Assembly: GCF_024707105.1 (NCBI RefSeq)
Contig: NZ_JANQAJ010000013.1
Coordinates: 1-64,000 of the forward strand
Length of the DNA stretch: 64,000 nt
Direction: 5' to 3'
Origin: Devosia ginsengisoli
GTDB taxonomy: Bacteria > Pseudomonadota > Alphaproteobacteria > Rhizobiales > Devosiaceae
The position numbers and the translations under genes were made by a program. Below, piece after piece: positions 54,619-63,962 of the stretch (the first letter of the stretch is position 1; every line of letters begins with the position of its first letter). Under the pieces are notes generated by a model that saw only the letters and a program-made list of their open reading frames with translations, made no database searches and had not been told where the DNA came from.

Positions 54619-55599
54619 ATGGTCAAGACTGCATTGGTCTGCGGCGCCGGTGGCTTCATCGGCTCGCACCTCGTTCGCCGGCTCAGGCGCGAAGGCTTCT
54701 GGGTTCGTGGCGTCGACCTGAAATTCCCCGAATATGGCGACACCGAAGCGGATGACTTCGTGGTGGGCGACCTGCGCCGCCAGGAGGTCTGCGAGCGCAT
54801 CATCGACCGCCGCTTCGACGAGGTGTACCAGCTCGCCGCCGATATGGGCGGTGCCGGCTATATCTTCACCGGCGAGCACGATGCCGACATCATGCACAAC
54901 TCCGCCACCATCAACCTGAACATCGCGGACCTTGCCCACAAGCGCAACATCAAGCGCGTCTTCTACTCCTCCTCCGCCTGCATGTACCCCGCCTACAATC
55001 AGGAAGACCCCGACAATCCCAACTGCGCCGAATCCTCGGCCTATCCCGCCGCGCCCGACAGCGAATATGGCTGGGAGAAGCTGTTCTCCGAACGCCTCTT
55101 CCTCGCCTATAATCGCAATTTCGGCATGGAAAACCGCGTCGCCCGCTTCCACAATATCTTCGGGCCAATGGGCACCTGGGACGGCGGCAAGGAAAAGGCC
55201 CCGGCCGCCATCTGCCGCAAGGTCGCACTGGCCCCTGATAATGGCGAGATCGAGATCTGGGGCGATGGCCTGCAGACCCGCTCCTTTCTCTATATCGACG
55301 AATGCCTCGAAGGCGTCGTCCGCCTCACCCGCTCGGAATTCGAAGGCCCGGTCAATATCGGCTCCGACGAAATGGTCACCATCAACCAGTTGGTCGATAT
55401 CGTGGCCGCCATTGCCGGCAAGACCCTGCACAAGAACCATATTCCCGGTCCGCAGGGCGTCCGCGGCCGCAACTCCGACAATCGCCTGATCGAGGAAAAG
55501 CTCGGCTGGCGCCCCTCGCAAACACTGACATCCGGCCTGGAACAGACCTATGAATGGATCGAGCGCCAGGTGCGCAGCAACCATCCCAAGGCAGCCTGA
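54619..55599 (+). CDS. GDP-mannose 3,5-epimerase-like SDR
   Basis: A 326-residue extended short-chain dehydrogenase. The N-terminal NAD motif is VCGAGGFIGSHLVRRLRREG and the catalytic YxxxK is YGWEKLFSERLF, after the SSSACMYPAYNQ segment. Several stretches match plant GDP-mannose 3,5-epimerase: YQLAADMGGAGYIFTGEH, GPMGTWDGGKEKAPAAICRK, IWGDGLQTRSFLYIDECLEG, VNIGSDEMVTINQLVD and PGPQGVRGRNSDN. It should turn GDP-D-mannose into GDP-L-galactose (and L-gulose). With manC upstream it points to L-galactose or L-gulose in the polymer. It starts 1 bp after the glycosyltransferase stop. Confidence 0.88.
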   Translation: MVKTALVCGAGGFIGSHLVRRLRREGFWVRGVDLKFPEYGDTEADDFVVGDLRRQEVCERIIDRRFDEVYQLAADMGGAGYIFTGEHDADIMHNSATINLNIADLAHKRNIKRVFYSSSACMYPAYNQEDPDNPNCAESSAYPAAPDSEYGWEKLFSERLFLAYNRNFGMENRVARFHNIFGPMGTWDGGKEKAPAAICRKVALAPDNGEIEIWGDGLQTRSFLYIDECLEGVVRLTRSEFEGPVNIGSDEMVTINQLVDIVAAIAGKTLHKNHIPGPQGVRGRNSDNRLIEEKLGWRPSQTLTSGLEQTYEWIERQVRSNHPKAA

Positions 55600-55622
55600 C
55601 CGCCGCCGATGATGACCGCCCG

Positions 55623-56973
55623 ATGAGCGAAGGCCCCGCCCCCATAGATGCACCGGCGCCCCGCCGCAGACGGAGCCTGGCGCAACTCGTCCAGTCGCGT
55701 CTGGCCCGCGTCTTTGCCGGCACGCTGCTGGTGGGCCTGCTATCGCGCCTGCTGGTCTTGGTCATGACCATCATCCTGGCCCGCCAGCTTTCGCCCGATG
55801 GCTATGGCATCTTCACCTTCGCCACCGGCACGGCGGCCCTGGCCGCCCAGTTTGCCGGCCTCGGCTGGCCCGCCTTGATGTCCCGCCTCATCCCCACCTT
55901 CCGCGTGCAGGAAAACTGGCCGGCTCTGCGTGCCCTGCTGCGCTGGGGCGACGCCATCGTGCTGCTCGGTTCGCTGGTTGCCTTCATCCTGATCGCCACG
56001 GCCATGACCCTGCCCGGCTTCGATCAGGACCTGCAGGCGGGCCTGGCGCTCACCCTCATCCTGCTGTTCCCGGCTGCCCTGACCCTGTCGCGCCGCAGCC
56101 AGTTGGCCGGCGCCCGCCGTCCCGCCATCGGCATCGCCCTCGACGAAGCCCTGCCCCCAGCCGCCGTCATCCTGGTCGCCGCCATTATCGGGCTCAGCGA
56201 GGCCACCCCGGCCGTGCTGACCCACGGGATTGCCGCAACGGTCGGCGCCGTCCTCGCCACCTGGTTCTTCCGCCGCGCCCTGCCCGCCGAAACCTGGCAG
56301 GCCACCCCTGCCGGCGATCCCCGGGTCTGGATGGCCATGGCCCTGCCTCTGCTCATGGGCGTGTCCTCCCGGCTTATCATGAACCGCATGGACATTCTCA
56401 TGCTGGGCCCGCTGAGTTCCTTTCTCGAAGTGGGCTATTTCGGCACCGCCTTCCGCATCACCTATCTGATGACCTTCCCCCAGGTCATCCTGATGCAGAT
56501 CATCACCCCGCTCCTGTCCGAAAGCATCGCTGCCAACAGGCAGCGCGCCATGTGGCGCCATTTCCGCATCGCCGTGCTGTTCTCGATCGTCACCGTACTG
56601 CCGGTCAGCGCCATTCTCGGCCTGTTCAGCGAGCCGATCATCACCTTCATCTTCGGCCACGAATACGCCCCCCGCCGCGCCCTCCCTTACCCTCCTCGCC
56701 ATCAGCCAGGCCTTCGCCGCCCTCACCATCCCCTGCGCAGGCCTGCTCATCGCCACTGGTCGCGGCGCCATATTCGGCCTCATCAACCTCGTCGCCGTCC
56801 TGATCAACATCAGCCTGAACTTCCTGCTGATCCCCCAACTCGGCGCCACCGGCGCCGCCCTCGCCAGCATGGGCGGCACCGCGATCATGCTCGGCTGGCA
56901 GGCCACCACCATTTTCCGATACAGACATCGCATCATCCTGCCGATGACACCGACCAACCCAGCGATCGACTGA
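55623..56973 (+). CDS. Polysaccharide flippase (Wzx/MATE-like), one frameshift
   Basis: A lipid-linked oligosaccharide flippase of about 449 residues with roughly 12-14 hydrophobic helices (for example LLVGLLSRLLVLVMTIILAR and SRLIMNRMDILMLGPLSSFL). The frame breaks in a run of six C residues (56668-56673). Removing one continues into AAPSLTLLAISQAFAALTIP and the last helices, LINLVAVLINISLNFLLIPQ, to a stop at 56971-56973. Uncorrected it becomes Arg/His-rich nonsense to 57029. The start is ATG 55623 (MSEGPAPID). The next gene starts 7 bp later, as expected for the restored end. Confidence 0.86.
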
Positions 56974-56980
56974 GGACGCC

Positions 56981-57855
56981 ATGTCTAAGCACTTTGTTCA
57001 GAGCACAGTCCTTCGCGGCGCGGCAATAAAGGCCTATCGGGCCTACGCCTCCGTCCAGATCTGGCGAAAGGGTTCCCGGATATTCCTCAACAGCCTGCCA
57101 AAGGCTGGAACCCACCTGCTCATGAGCATGCTCGAAACGGCTCCCGGCATAATGAATGCCCGACTACATATCGAACGGCCGGCTAGTCAAACCGGCACGG
57201 AGATCGACGCCGCCGCACTCAAACGGCAGCTGGCCAGCATTCGAGGCGGCCAGGTAGCCACCGCACACCTGCCCTATATCGTCTCGATTGCGGGCCTCAT
57301 CGCAAACGAAGGCTTTCGAACCGTCAATCTGATCCGTTCGCCGCGTGACATGCTGATATCCCGCTATTTCTATATCGTCGGATTGCGCCGGCACCGGCTA
57401 CACAAGCACCTCGTCGAAACCTATCCCGACAAGAAATCAAGGATCATTGCCTTGATCCGGGCCCGCAGCCGGGCGAAGATACAATTCAGGGCCATTTCCG
57501 GCCGTATGCCTTCCCCTTCACCGCATTTTCCGGCTGGCTGACGGCGCCGTGCGTTGTCACGTTGCGCTACGAAGATCTCGTCGGCACGCGCGGCGGGGGC
57601 AGCGACGAACGCCAATTGGCGGCGCTGTCGACACTCGCCCGCCATCTCGATCTATCCACCACCGGCGAACATCTGCAGTCGAGATGGGCCGCCGTCCAAC
57701 ATCGCGGCAATGCCACCTTCCGCAAGGGTCAAATTGGCGACTGGGTCAACCACTTCGACGAGGATATCGAAGCAGTTTTCGAACAACACCTCGGCGAGAT
57801 CGATCGGCTTTATAATCAGGCGGACGTTGCCGCCCCGCTGCAGCAGAAGAGATAA
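56981..57855 (+). CDS. Sulfotransferase-like protein 1, one frameshift
   Basis: A PAPS-dependent sulfotransferase-like gene split into two frames. The N-terminal part has the 5'-phosphosulfate loop FLNSLPKAGTHLLMSMLE and the 3'-phosphate motif VNLIRSPRDMLISRYFYIVG. A single-base shift near 57465-57475 (GCAGCCGGGCG) is needed to continue into DTIQGHFRPYAFPFTAFSGW, then LRYEDLVGTRGGGSDERQL and the C-terminal TFRKGQIGDWVNHFDEDIEA, ending at 57855. The restored protein is about 291 residues, a normal size. It would sulfate a hydroxyl of a sugar unit. The next sulfotransferase gene begins 1 bp after its stop. Confidence 0.82.
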
Positions 57856-57856
57856 A

Positions 57857-58861
57857 ATGTCGCTCCAGGATCGCAAATTCTGCTTCATAGTCGGGGCGAT
57901 GAAGGCAGGCACATCCACTCTGGCAGCACAGCTTGGCCGGCAGGACGGCACCTATCTCCCTGTGCTGAAGGAGCCGAATTACTTCCGCGGAAATTTGCTA
58001 TCACTGATCGACGGCCCGTCGCCCCATGCCACACAATTCATGGCGTCGCATATGAGCGGGGAGGACTATGCAGCCCTCTTCAACCCCGCTAAAGCCACCG
58101 ACCTGCTGATCGATGCAAGCACCTCATATCTCGTCAATCCGCAGTCCCCTGGCCAGGTCCGCAATTTCGCGCCTGACGCCAGAATTGTCGTCTCGCTCCG
58201 CGATCCAACCGAGCGCGCCTATTCCGCCTACAACTTTGTCGCCTCTGGCGTCGGCGATCCCGAGCAGACTTTTGCCGCGGCTGTTGCTAGCGAGCAGTCA
58301 GGTCAACGGGAACAATGGGTGTTTGGCTGGCGTCACCTCTATGGTGGCCTGTATGATCGACACCTCCGCTCATGGCTGAATGCGTTTCCCGCTGAACAAA
58401 TTCTGGTCGTGGATTTCGCAAACCTGGTTTCAGATGGTGAAGCAGCGATAGAACAGGTCTGTAAGTTCATGGGTATCGACTACGATAGTCAGAAATTCAG
58501 CCCAGAAGTGGAAAATGCCACCAGCCTCCCTCATCCGATAAATGGCCAGCTTCGCCGGGCCTTGCTTGGTCCAAGCGCATTGAAGGCGGCAATTAAGCCC
58601 CTGATTCCATCCCGTTTGCGGCTATATGCCAAAAAGGAGACGCTGCGGGGACTGCGAAAATTTGGTCAGAAGCCCGACAAAATGCCCGATACCATCAGAT
58701 CGATGCTTGACGACCATTACCGTGAATCGATGCAGGAAACCGAGCGGCTGTTGGAAAAGGCATTTGGTTTGAACGGCGAGGCCAACCCCGCAACGCGCTG
58801 GCTGCAATCCAGGCAATCGTCGCAAATGCAAGCTCGCAATGACGGGATTCTGGAAAAGTAG
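57857..58861 (+). CDS. Sulfotransferase-like protein 2
   Basis: A 334-residue sulfotransferase of the heparan-sulfate type (Sulfotransfer_1). The 5'-phosphosulfate loop is IVGAMKAGTSTLAAQLGRQ and the 3'-phosphate site is RIVVSLRDPTERAYSAYNFV. FGWRHLYGGLYDRHLRSWLN and EQILVVDFANLVSDGEAAIE also fit the family. The start is ATG 57857, directly behind the previous gene; the longer frame from 57554 overlaps it and is not credible. Its stop touches the start of the polymerase gene. DNA here is visibly less GC-rich than upstream. Confidence 0.9.
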   Translation: MSLQDRKFCFIVGAMKAGTSTLAAQLGRQDGTYLPVLKEPNYFRGNLLSLIDGPSPHATQFMASHMSGEDYAALFNPAKATDLLIDASTSYLVNPQSPGQVRNFAPDARIVVSLRDPTERAYSAYNFVASGVGDPEQTFAAAVASEQSGQREQWVFGWRHLYGGLYDRHLRSWLNAFPAEQILVVDFANLVSDGEAAIEQVCKFMGIDYDSQKFSPEVENATSLPHPINGQLRRALLGPSALKAAIKPLIPSRLRLYAKKETLRGLRKFGQKPDKMPDTIRSMLDDHYRESMQETERLLEKAFGLNGEANPATRWLQSRQSSQMQARNDGILEK

Positions 58862-60322
58862 ATGGCGAGCTTGGCCAGACCGACCGCGGTAGAAAACAAC
58901 AGATGGTATGAACGAGCATACCTATACGTCGTTTTTGCCGCGCTCGCCGTCCTGCCACTGGTAATGCTGGCAGCCGTCTTTGACGCTTCGGGCAAGTTCG
59001 CCGTCGTTGTCTCCGGCTTGCTCTGCCTGCTGGCAATAAGCTTTCCGCTTCTCTTGCCAGGTCGAAAGACCACTCTTTACGAGCCTCTCATCCTGATGAT
59101 CATCGCTGTGCTCATCGGGTGCACCCTGCGAGGCGTCTACATCGCCTATTCCGATAACGCCCGTGTTTCCGCTCTCATGCTGGGCCAGAGCTATATCGAG
59201 ATCGCAGAACGCGCTCCGTGGCTCATGCTCGGTCTGTTTGCCTTGGCGAGCGGCTATGCCGCAACAACCGCTAGGGTGCCCATCGAGCGAATTCGCTGGT
59301 TGTTTGATCGGCAGATAACGACAGGCCCCCGCTTCAAGCTGGCTTTGATTATCTCGGTCATCGTGTCCGTACTGGGTATAGCCTTGTTCGTAAATGCCTA
59401 CGACGTACAGCTTTCGCTGGATTCGATTTCCAGCAAAAGAACGACGTCGATCATCACCGACGACGGCGAAGAGGTCTTCAGCTCGTTGGGGTATCTGCGA
59501 TTCATGAGCGAGGCCGGATCAAGCGCGCTCTACTATTTTATTACCGCCACGCTCTTCAACAAGAAGAAGCTGACACTATCGAACATCGCCTTGATCATAG
59601 CTTTGTTTGTCATCGCCTCGGCCATACCCTTCCTGTCGAGTTCCAGGGCCACGATTGGGCAGCTGATCATCAATTCGGCCTTGCTCTTCTTCATCTTGGG
59701 TCGGCTGAACAACCGCTGGCTCTTCGCCTCGATTGTAATCGTCGTGGGCATGGCATTCGGCATGGCCCAGTTGCGCTCGATCGCTCAGACGGATCTCGGC
59801 TACCGGGCAGAAGACACCTTCATCGACACGATCGTGGGGTCCGGAAATTTCGTGGACATATCACGCACCAGCGCCATTATTTCGAGAGTTCCGGCGAACA
59901 CCGATCACCTGCATGGCCTCTCCTATCTGGCGCTCGTGACCGCACCAATTCCCAAGGCATTGTGGCCGGAGAAACCAAATCCCAGCATGGGTCCCTGGGT
60001 CCGATCCGAAGTTTTCGGGATATGGGCTCGCAACAACGGCTGGCCGCCGAACGTAATCGGGGAAGCCTACATAAATTTTGGTTATCTCGGTTTGCTGATC
60101 ATGCCGCTTCTCATCGGCAGCGGCATAAAGCTCGTCTATAATTCATTCGCGCCACTCATAAGAGTAAACCCGGTGGCAGCCTTGATTTATACGGCGATAT
60201 TCTGGCCGTTGGGCATCTCTTTCATCCAGCTAAATTTTGCGCAGGGCGTTTCGATCACGCTCCAGCCGGCCATCTCGATAATTCTCTTCATACTGCTCGC
60301 CACGAGACGAGCACGAAAATAG
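58862..60322 (+). CDS. O-antigen/exopolysaccharide polymerase (Wzy-like)
   Basis: A 486-residue polytopic membrane protein with about 12 hydrophobic segments and a large loop. The loop has TSAIISRVPANTDHLHGLSY and LVTAPIPKALWPEKPNPSMG, a pattern typical of oligosaccharide repeat-unit polymerases. A second motif NNGWPPNVIGEAYINFGYLG follows. It would join repeat units flipped by the Wzx-like protein. The gene starts right after sulfotransferase 2 and is the last of the plus-strand block, 20 bp from the convergent sulfotransferase. Confidence 0.85.
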   Translation: MASLARPTAVENNRWYERAYLYVVFAALAVLPLVMLAAVFDASGKFAVVVSGLLCLLAISFPLLLPGRKTTLYEPLILMIIAVLIGCTLRGVYIAYSDNARVSALMLGQSYIEIAERAPWLMLGLFALASGYAATTARVPIERIRWLFDRQITTGPRFKLALIISVIVSVLGIALFVNAYDVQLSLDSISSKRTTSIITDDGEEVFSSLGYLRFMSEAGSSALYYFITATLFNKKKLTLSNIALIIALFVIASAIPFLSSSRATIGQLIINSALLFFILGRLNNRWLFASIVIVVGMAFGMAQLRSIAQTDLGYRAEDTFIDTIVGSGNFVDISRTSAIISRVPANTDHLHGLSYLALVTAPIPKALWPEKPNPSMGPWVRSEVFGIWARNNGWPPNVIGEAYINFGYLGLLIMPLLIGSGIKLVYNSFAPLIRVNPVAALIYTAIFWPLGISFIQLNFAQGVSITLQPAISIILFILLATRRARK

Positions 60323-60342
60323 CGCTCTGCAGCTACGCCTGA

Positions 60343-61029
60343 TCAGCCGGTCAAGGCCTGGAAAACAGCCGCAGCACGCTGCCGCAGCTCCGCTACATCC
60401 CCTGCCGCAAGCTCAGCCTTGCGAGCATCGCGAGCATCGCTCTTTTCGGCCGATGGGACGGACTTCTTGAATGCATTGTCCAGCAAGTCCGGATGATCTC
60501 CGGCACGTTCGTCACGCTCACGATCGATGCGAAGGAGCAAGGCGCTCGCCCTTTCCCTCGTATGGTTGAAGGGCTTGAATGCGGTCCCGAACCTGCCGTT
60601 CAGCCGCGCGATCGGCGCATCAAAATTCTCGATAACTTCATCAAATGGCGCCACCACAAAATGCTCCCTGACTGGCAGCAACGGCTCATGAAAGCCGATA
60701 TACCGTCGCAAGGCGTCGCGGGCGCTCATGCCATCGCTGAAAACCATGAGTGACAGAGCAGCGGCAACCGGCTCACGAATAACGAGCATGGCTGGCACTC
60801 CAAATTTCGCAGCCAGAAGAAATTGCGCCGGCGAATGAAAGTGGTTGCCCATCTTTACCGGCCGACCCTGCGCTTCTTCGAAAGCATATGTGGCAAAGGT
60901 GTTGGCCGATCGGGGAAACCCCTCGATCACCACGTCATCGCCCCTGCGGACCACACGGCGGTGCAGGGTTGGGTGTTCGAGCTGCCTCCATCGCCACGCA
61001 AAAAACCACGGCGTATTCCGAGCGGCCAT
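60343..61029 (-). CDS. Sulfotransferase-like protein 3
   Basis: A P-loop sulfotransferase-like protein of 228 residues from ATG 61029 (MAARNTPWFFAWRWRQLEH). The 5' loop is VVIEGFPRSANTFATYAFEE and the 3'-phosphate segment MLVIREPVAAALSLMVFSDG. FHEPLLPVREHFVVAPFDEV follows. The frame is open further upstream, but that part overlaps the next gene out of phase and is not likely translated. The C-terminus is helical and charged. It follows sulfotransferase 4 in a two-gene minus-strand operon (17-bp gap). Confidence 0.8.
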   Translation of the reverse strand: MAARNTPWFFAWRWRQLEHPTLHRRVVRRGDDVVIEGFPRSANTFATYAFEEAQGRPVKMGNHFHSPAQFLLAAKFGVPAMLVIREPVAAALSLMVFSDGMSARDALRRYIGFHEPLLPVREHFVVAPFDEVIENFDAPIARLNGRFGTAFKPFNHTRERASALLLRIDRERDERAGDHPDLLDNAFKKSVPSAEKSDARDARKAELAAGDVAELRQRAAAVFQALTG

Positions 61030-61046
61030 GAGCAGGTCAAGCTTGT

Positions 61047-61877
61047 CTATTTCTGGCTCTCCGTTATTCGACTGGCGGGTTTCAGGCGTAGTTGGTCTAG
61101 CAGTGCCTGCGCAGTGACTGGTGCAAGCCGGCCCTCGCTCGCCTGGGCCGGAGAAAGCACACGCCTTGCCACCTCCTCCCGCAGCGATTGAGCCAGCATC
61201 GGCTTTATTGTTCGCTGATAGAAACGTGAGCCAACCAGACGCTTCCACGGGCCGGCAGGAATGAGCTTGCCCTCATTGGCATTGAACGCTCGCTCACTGT
61301 CTATTTCAGGCAAAGAAGCGGGATTAGCGCCGAGAAAAGTGCAGATTTGTCGGGCGATTTCGGTCCGATTGGCTACATAGGTCTCGAACGGCACCACCAA
61401 CACCTGGCTGCCCCCGAATATCTGCAGCCATGGCTCCAACTGCCAGTCATATCGGCTATAATTGACATAGCGAGCATATTTGAGCACCGCCGTGTCGATA
61501 TCTTCCACCACCTCGCCAAGGCCGAACTCATGCCGATACTGGCTGATGATCCGTTCGATTGGGTCACGCGTAATGTAGATGACCTTGAGCAGCGGACCAC
61601 ATACCCGCCGCGCCATTTCGGCAACGCCTTCATGGTCAGGGCGCTTGGCATAAGCCGTGGATGCTTCGCCCTTCAATCGATCCGACCCGGCTGCGGCGAA
61701 CAGCGACTTGTAGTCCCGCGCAACGGCCCGGGCGTCGTTTCCGTGCCGCACCAGGCATTCGGGCTCCTTCTCTTCGGGTAGAAAGAGTTCGGGATGCGCC
61801 GCCAGGTCCCGATACAGCGTCGTCGTACCCGCCTTCATTGCACCGATAATCAAGAAATCAGGAACGATTACAGACAT
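61047..61877 (-). CDS. Sulfotransferase-like protein 4
   Basis: A 276-residue sulfotransferase with a clear PAPS site: PDFLIIGAMKAGTTTLYRDL at the N-terminus and KVIYITRDPIERIISQYRHE for the 3'-phosphate. Also present are the substrate-side KEPECLVRH and VNYSRYDWQLEPWLQIFGGS, QVLVVPFETYVANRTEIARQ. It is divergent from a glycosyltransferase gene and adjacent to sulfotransferase 3. It probably adds sulfate to the same polymer. Confidence 0.9.
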   Translation of the reverse strand: MSVIVPDFLIIGAMKAGTTTLYRDLAAHPELFLPEEKEPECLVRHGNDARAVARDYKSLFAAAGSDRLKGEASTAYAKRPDHEGVAEMARRVCGPLLKVIYITRDPIERIISQYRHEFGLGEVVEDIDTAVLKYARYVNYSRYDWQLEPWLQIFGGSQVLVVPFETYVANRTEIARQICTFLGANPASLPEIDSERAFNANEGKLIPAGPWKRLVGSRFYQRTIKPMLAQSLREEVARRVLSPAQASEGRLAPVTAQALLDQLRLKPASRITESQK

Positions 61878-61969
61878 TAGAACCTGCGCGGCTGGCGATA
61901 TCTTCTATAACAGACATAGGTTATTGGATTGCAAGCGGCGTCCATGCACACATCGGGCAAGGTAAATTG

Positions 61970-63031
61970 ATGGCGCCCATTCCATTCGTCGGCCCCTTTC
62001 CGCCGCCCGTTCACGGCCAAGCCGTCGCAACGGCCACCATTGCCGCCCTCCTGGAACAGCGTGGTCTGCCCTTGCAGCGCCTTGATACCGGCGAGGCGGG
62101 GGCGGGTGGGCCATGGCGCGGGCGGATTCGGCGCGTGCATGGTGTGCTCCGTGCGGCCATGGCCTGCCTGCGGCCCGGCTCGCGCACAGCCTACCTGTCG
62201 GTCAGCGCCAATGCCGGCATGGTCCTGACCGCCCTGCTGGCCGGCCTGGCGCGGCTGGGACGCAAGCGCCCCGTGCTCCACCACCACACCTACGCCCATG
62301 TAACCGCCCGAGGGGCCGGCATGGCCCTGCTGGCGCGCCTGGCCGGCCCCTCCGCCATCCACATGACCATATGCCCCGCCATGAGCCGCGAACTGGCCGC
62401 GACCTATCCCGAAATCTGCGAAACCACCGCCTTCAGTAATGTCGATGCCGTCGACCGCGCCCTGCTCGATATTCCCCGCTCGCGCAACCTGCCGAGGACC
62501 CTTGGCTTCCTGAGCAACCTGACCCTGGAAAAGGGCGTTGAACGCGCCATCGCAGCCTTCCGGCTGGCCCATGCCCACGGCCTGGCCGATAGCCTCGTGC
62601 TCGCCGGCCCCTGCCGCGACATTGGCGCTCGCGCCGCCATCGACGCCGCTGGCATGGAGTTCGGCGATCGCCTGCACTATCTGGGCCCGGTGTCGGGTAC
62701 CGCCAAGCTGAACTTTTTCGCCAGCATCGATCTCTTCCTCTTCCCCTCGCTCTACCGCAACGAAACCCAGGGCATCGTCAATCTCGAGGCCCTGGCCGCC
62801 GGCCTGCCAGTCATCGCCTATGGCCTCTGCTGCATCCCCGGTGATCTGGACGACCCGGCCTGCACCGTGCTGGAGCCGGGGCAGCCCTTCGACACTGCCG
62901 TCACGGCCTTCCTGCAGGATCTCGCCCCCCGCTACCCGGCCGCTTGCCAGGGGGCACGGGCCAGGTTCCACACCCTGGCCCGCGCTCATGAGGCCGAAAT
63001 AAACCACCTCGCCGCCATCCTCGCGCTGTAG
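61970..63031 (+). CDS. Glycosyltransferase family 4-like protein
   Basis: A 353-residue GT-B glycosyltransferase. The N-terminus IPFVGPFPPPVHGQAVATAT is a glycan-type start. The C-terminal donor domain has LGFLSNLTLEKGVERAIAAF, LHYLGPVSGTAKLNFFASID and the nucleotide-sugar motif NETQGIVNLEALAAGLPVIA (Glu-x7-Glu). ATG 61970 is chosen over the in-phase TTG one codon upstream. It stands at the right end of the polysaccharide region, divergent from sulfotransferase 4. The sugar is not known. Confidence 0.87.
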   Translation: MAPIPFVGPFPPPVHGQAVATATIAALLEQRGLPLQRLDTGEAGAGGPWRGRIRRVHGVLRAAMACLRPGSRTAYLSVSANAGMVLTALLAGLARLGRKRPVLHHHTYAHVTARGAGMALLARLAGPSAIHMTICPAMSRELAATYPEICETTAFSNVDAVDRALLDIPRSRNLPRTLGFLSNLTLEKGVERAIAAFRLAHAHGLADSLVLAGPCRDIGARAAIDAAGMEFGDRLHYLGPVSGTAKLNFFASIDLFLFPSLYRNETQGIVNLEALAAGLPVIAYGLCCIPGDLDDPACTVLEPGQPFDTAVTAFLQDLAPRYPAACQGARARFHTLARAHEAEINHLAAILAL

Positions 63032-63035
63032 GCCC

Positions 63036-63962
63036 TCAGCTCGCCACGCCCACAACCCTTCTGATGACAGCCCTGTCGAGATTGGTTGGCACCGCGAACT
63101 CTCCGCTCGCTCCGGCGATCACCTGCGTGCTTCCGTCCGCGAAGGTGAAGGTCAGCTCGTGCGTGCCTTCAGGCAGGTGCAGAGTCAAATTGTCGGCAGC
63201 GCGACCACCGGCATCGAGTATCGGGCTGGTAAAACGTGTCCCCACCTCCATGAAGGCGCCCAGCGCGATCACCGTATCGCCGATCACTCCGGTACCAGGC
63301 CCTATGGCCACTTCGCAAGAGCCCGAATAGCTGGGCGTCCACCGCACCTGCGCGCAATAAATGTTTGGCGCCGGCTGCACCAGCCCCGCCAGCGTCATCG
63401 CCCCCCGACCGGATGTCGACGTGGTCACCCCGCCATCGGGCAAGGCAATCCCCAGCCGCGAACTGCCGCCGTCGCCGCTGGCGATCACCCCCACATTCGG
63501 CGTCGAACCCGCTCGCAGCCAGAAGGACAGCGCGTAGCTCTGTTCCGCGACGACCGATAGCCCCATTGCGTGTCGCAGCCGCGCCACGGCATTACCCGCC
63601 GTATCGGTCACCAACATCGGCTGCGTGAAGATGCCGAGCACCGGCCCTGGCAGCGGCGTGGCGCTGGCCATGGTGGTGAGCCACGTCTCGAGCCCCACCG
63701 GATTGCTCAGCATATTGCTCGAAGCTGGCTCCACCAGCAGGCCCAGATCCGTGCGGGCCGCAATATTGGCGCCGAACGGCACAAAGCTGCCGCTGCCGTC
63801 GGCGGCATATTTGGTTGAACCGCGCACCAGACCGAAGGCGGCATTGGCGGCCACCGGCTCGCCATCGCGCATATAGCGATCTCCGGCGAAATCGGCGGCA
63901 TAGCTGGCCCCGCTCGGCCACCATGTGCTCGGCGTGGTCCACAGATTGATGCCGATATGCAT
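63036..63962 (-). CDS. Phage structural/appendage-like protein with jelly-roll-type domain
   Basis: A 308-residue protein with no signal peptide. The N-terminal third (residues about 15-85) has the pattern of phage head-spike or tail-appendage proteins: DFAGDRYMRDGEPV, then RGSTKYAADGSGSFVPFGAN and TDLGLLVEPASSNML, which echo the LLVEPARTNL type of motif. The middle part (SYALSFWLRAGSTPNVGVIA to GAFMEVGTRFTSPI) looks like a carbohydrate-binding jelly roll. ATG 63962 overlaps the stop of the preceding partial gene (TGATG). A prophage or gene-transfer-agent remnant may begin at the window edge. Assignment is from memory of these motifs. Confidence 0.55.
   Translation of the reverse strand: MHIGINLWTTPSTWWPSGASYAADFAGDRYMRDGEPVAANAAFGLVRGSTKYAADGSGSFVPFGANIAARTDLGLLVEPASSNMLSNPVGLETWLTTMASATPLPGPVLGIFTQPMLVTDTAGNAVARLRHAMGLSVVAEQSYALSFWLRAGSTPNVGVIASGDGGSSRLGIALPDGGVTTSTSGRGAMTLAGLVQPAPNIYCAQVRWTPSYSGSCEVAIGPGTGVIGDTVIALGAFMEVGTRFTSPILDAGGRAADNLTLHLPEGTHELTFTFADGSTQVIAGASGEFAVPTNLDRAVIRRVVGVAS

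Noticed and set aside
57554-57856. N-terminal extension of sulfotransferase 2
   Set aside because: The extension overlaps the C-terminal part of sulfotransferase 1 in another frame; the ATG at 57857 directly precedes the conserved P-loop region.
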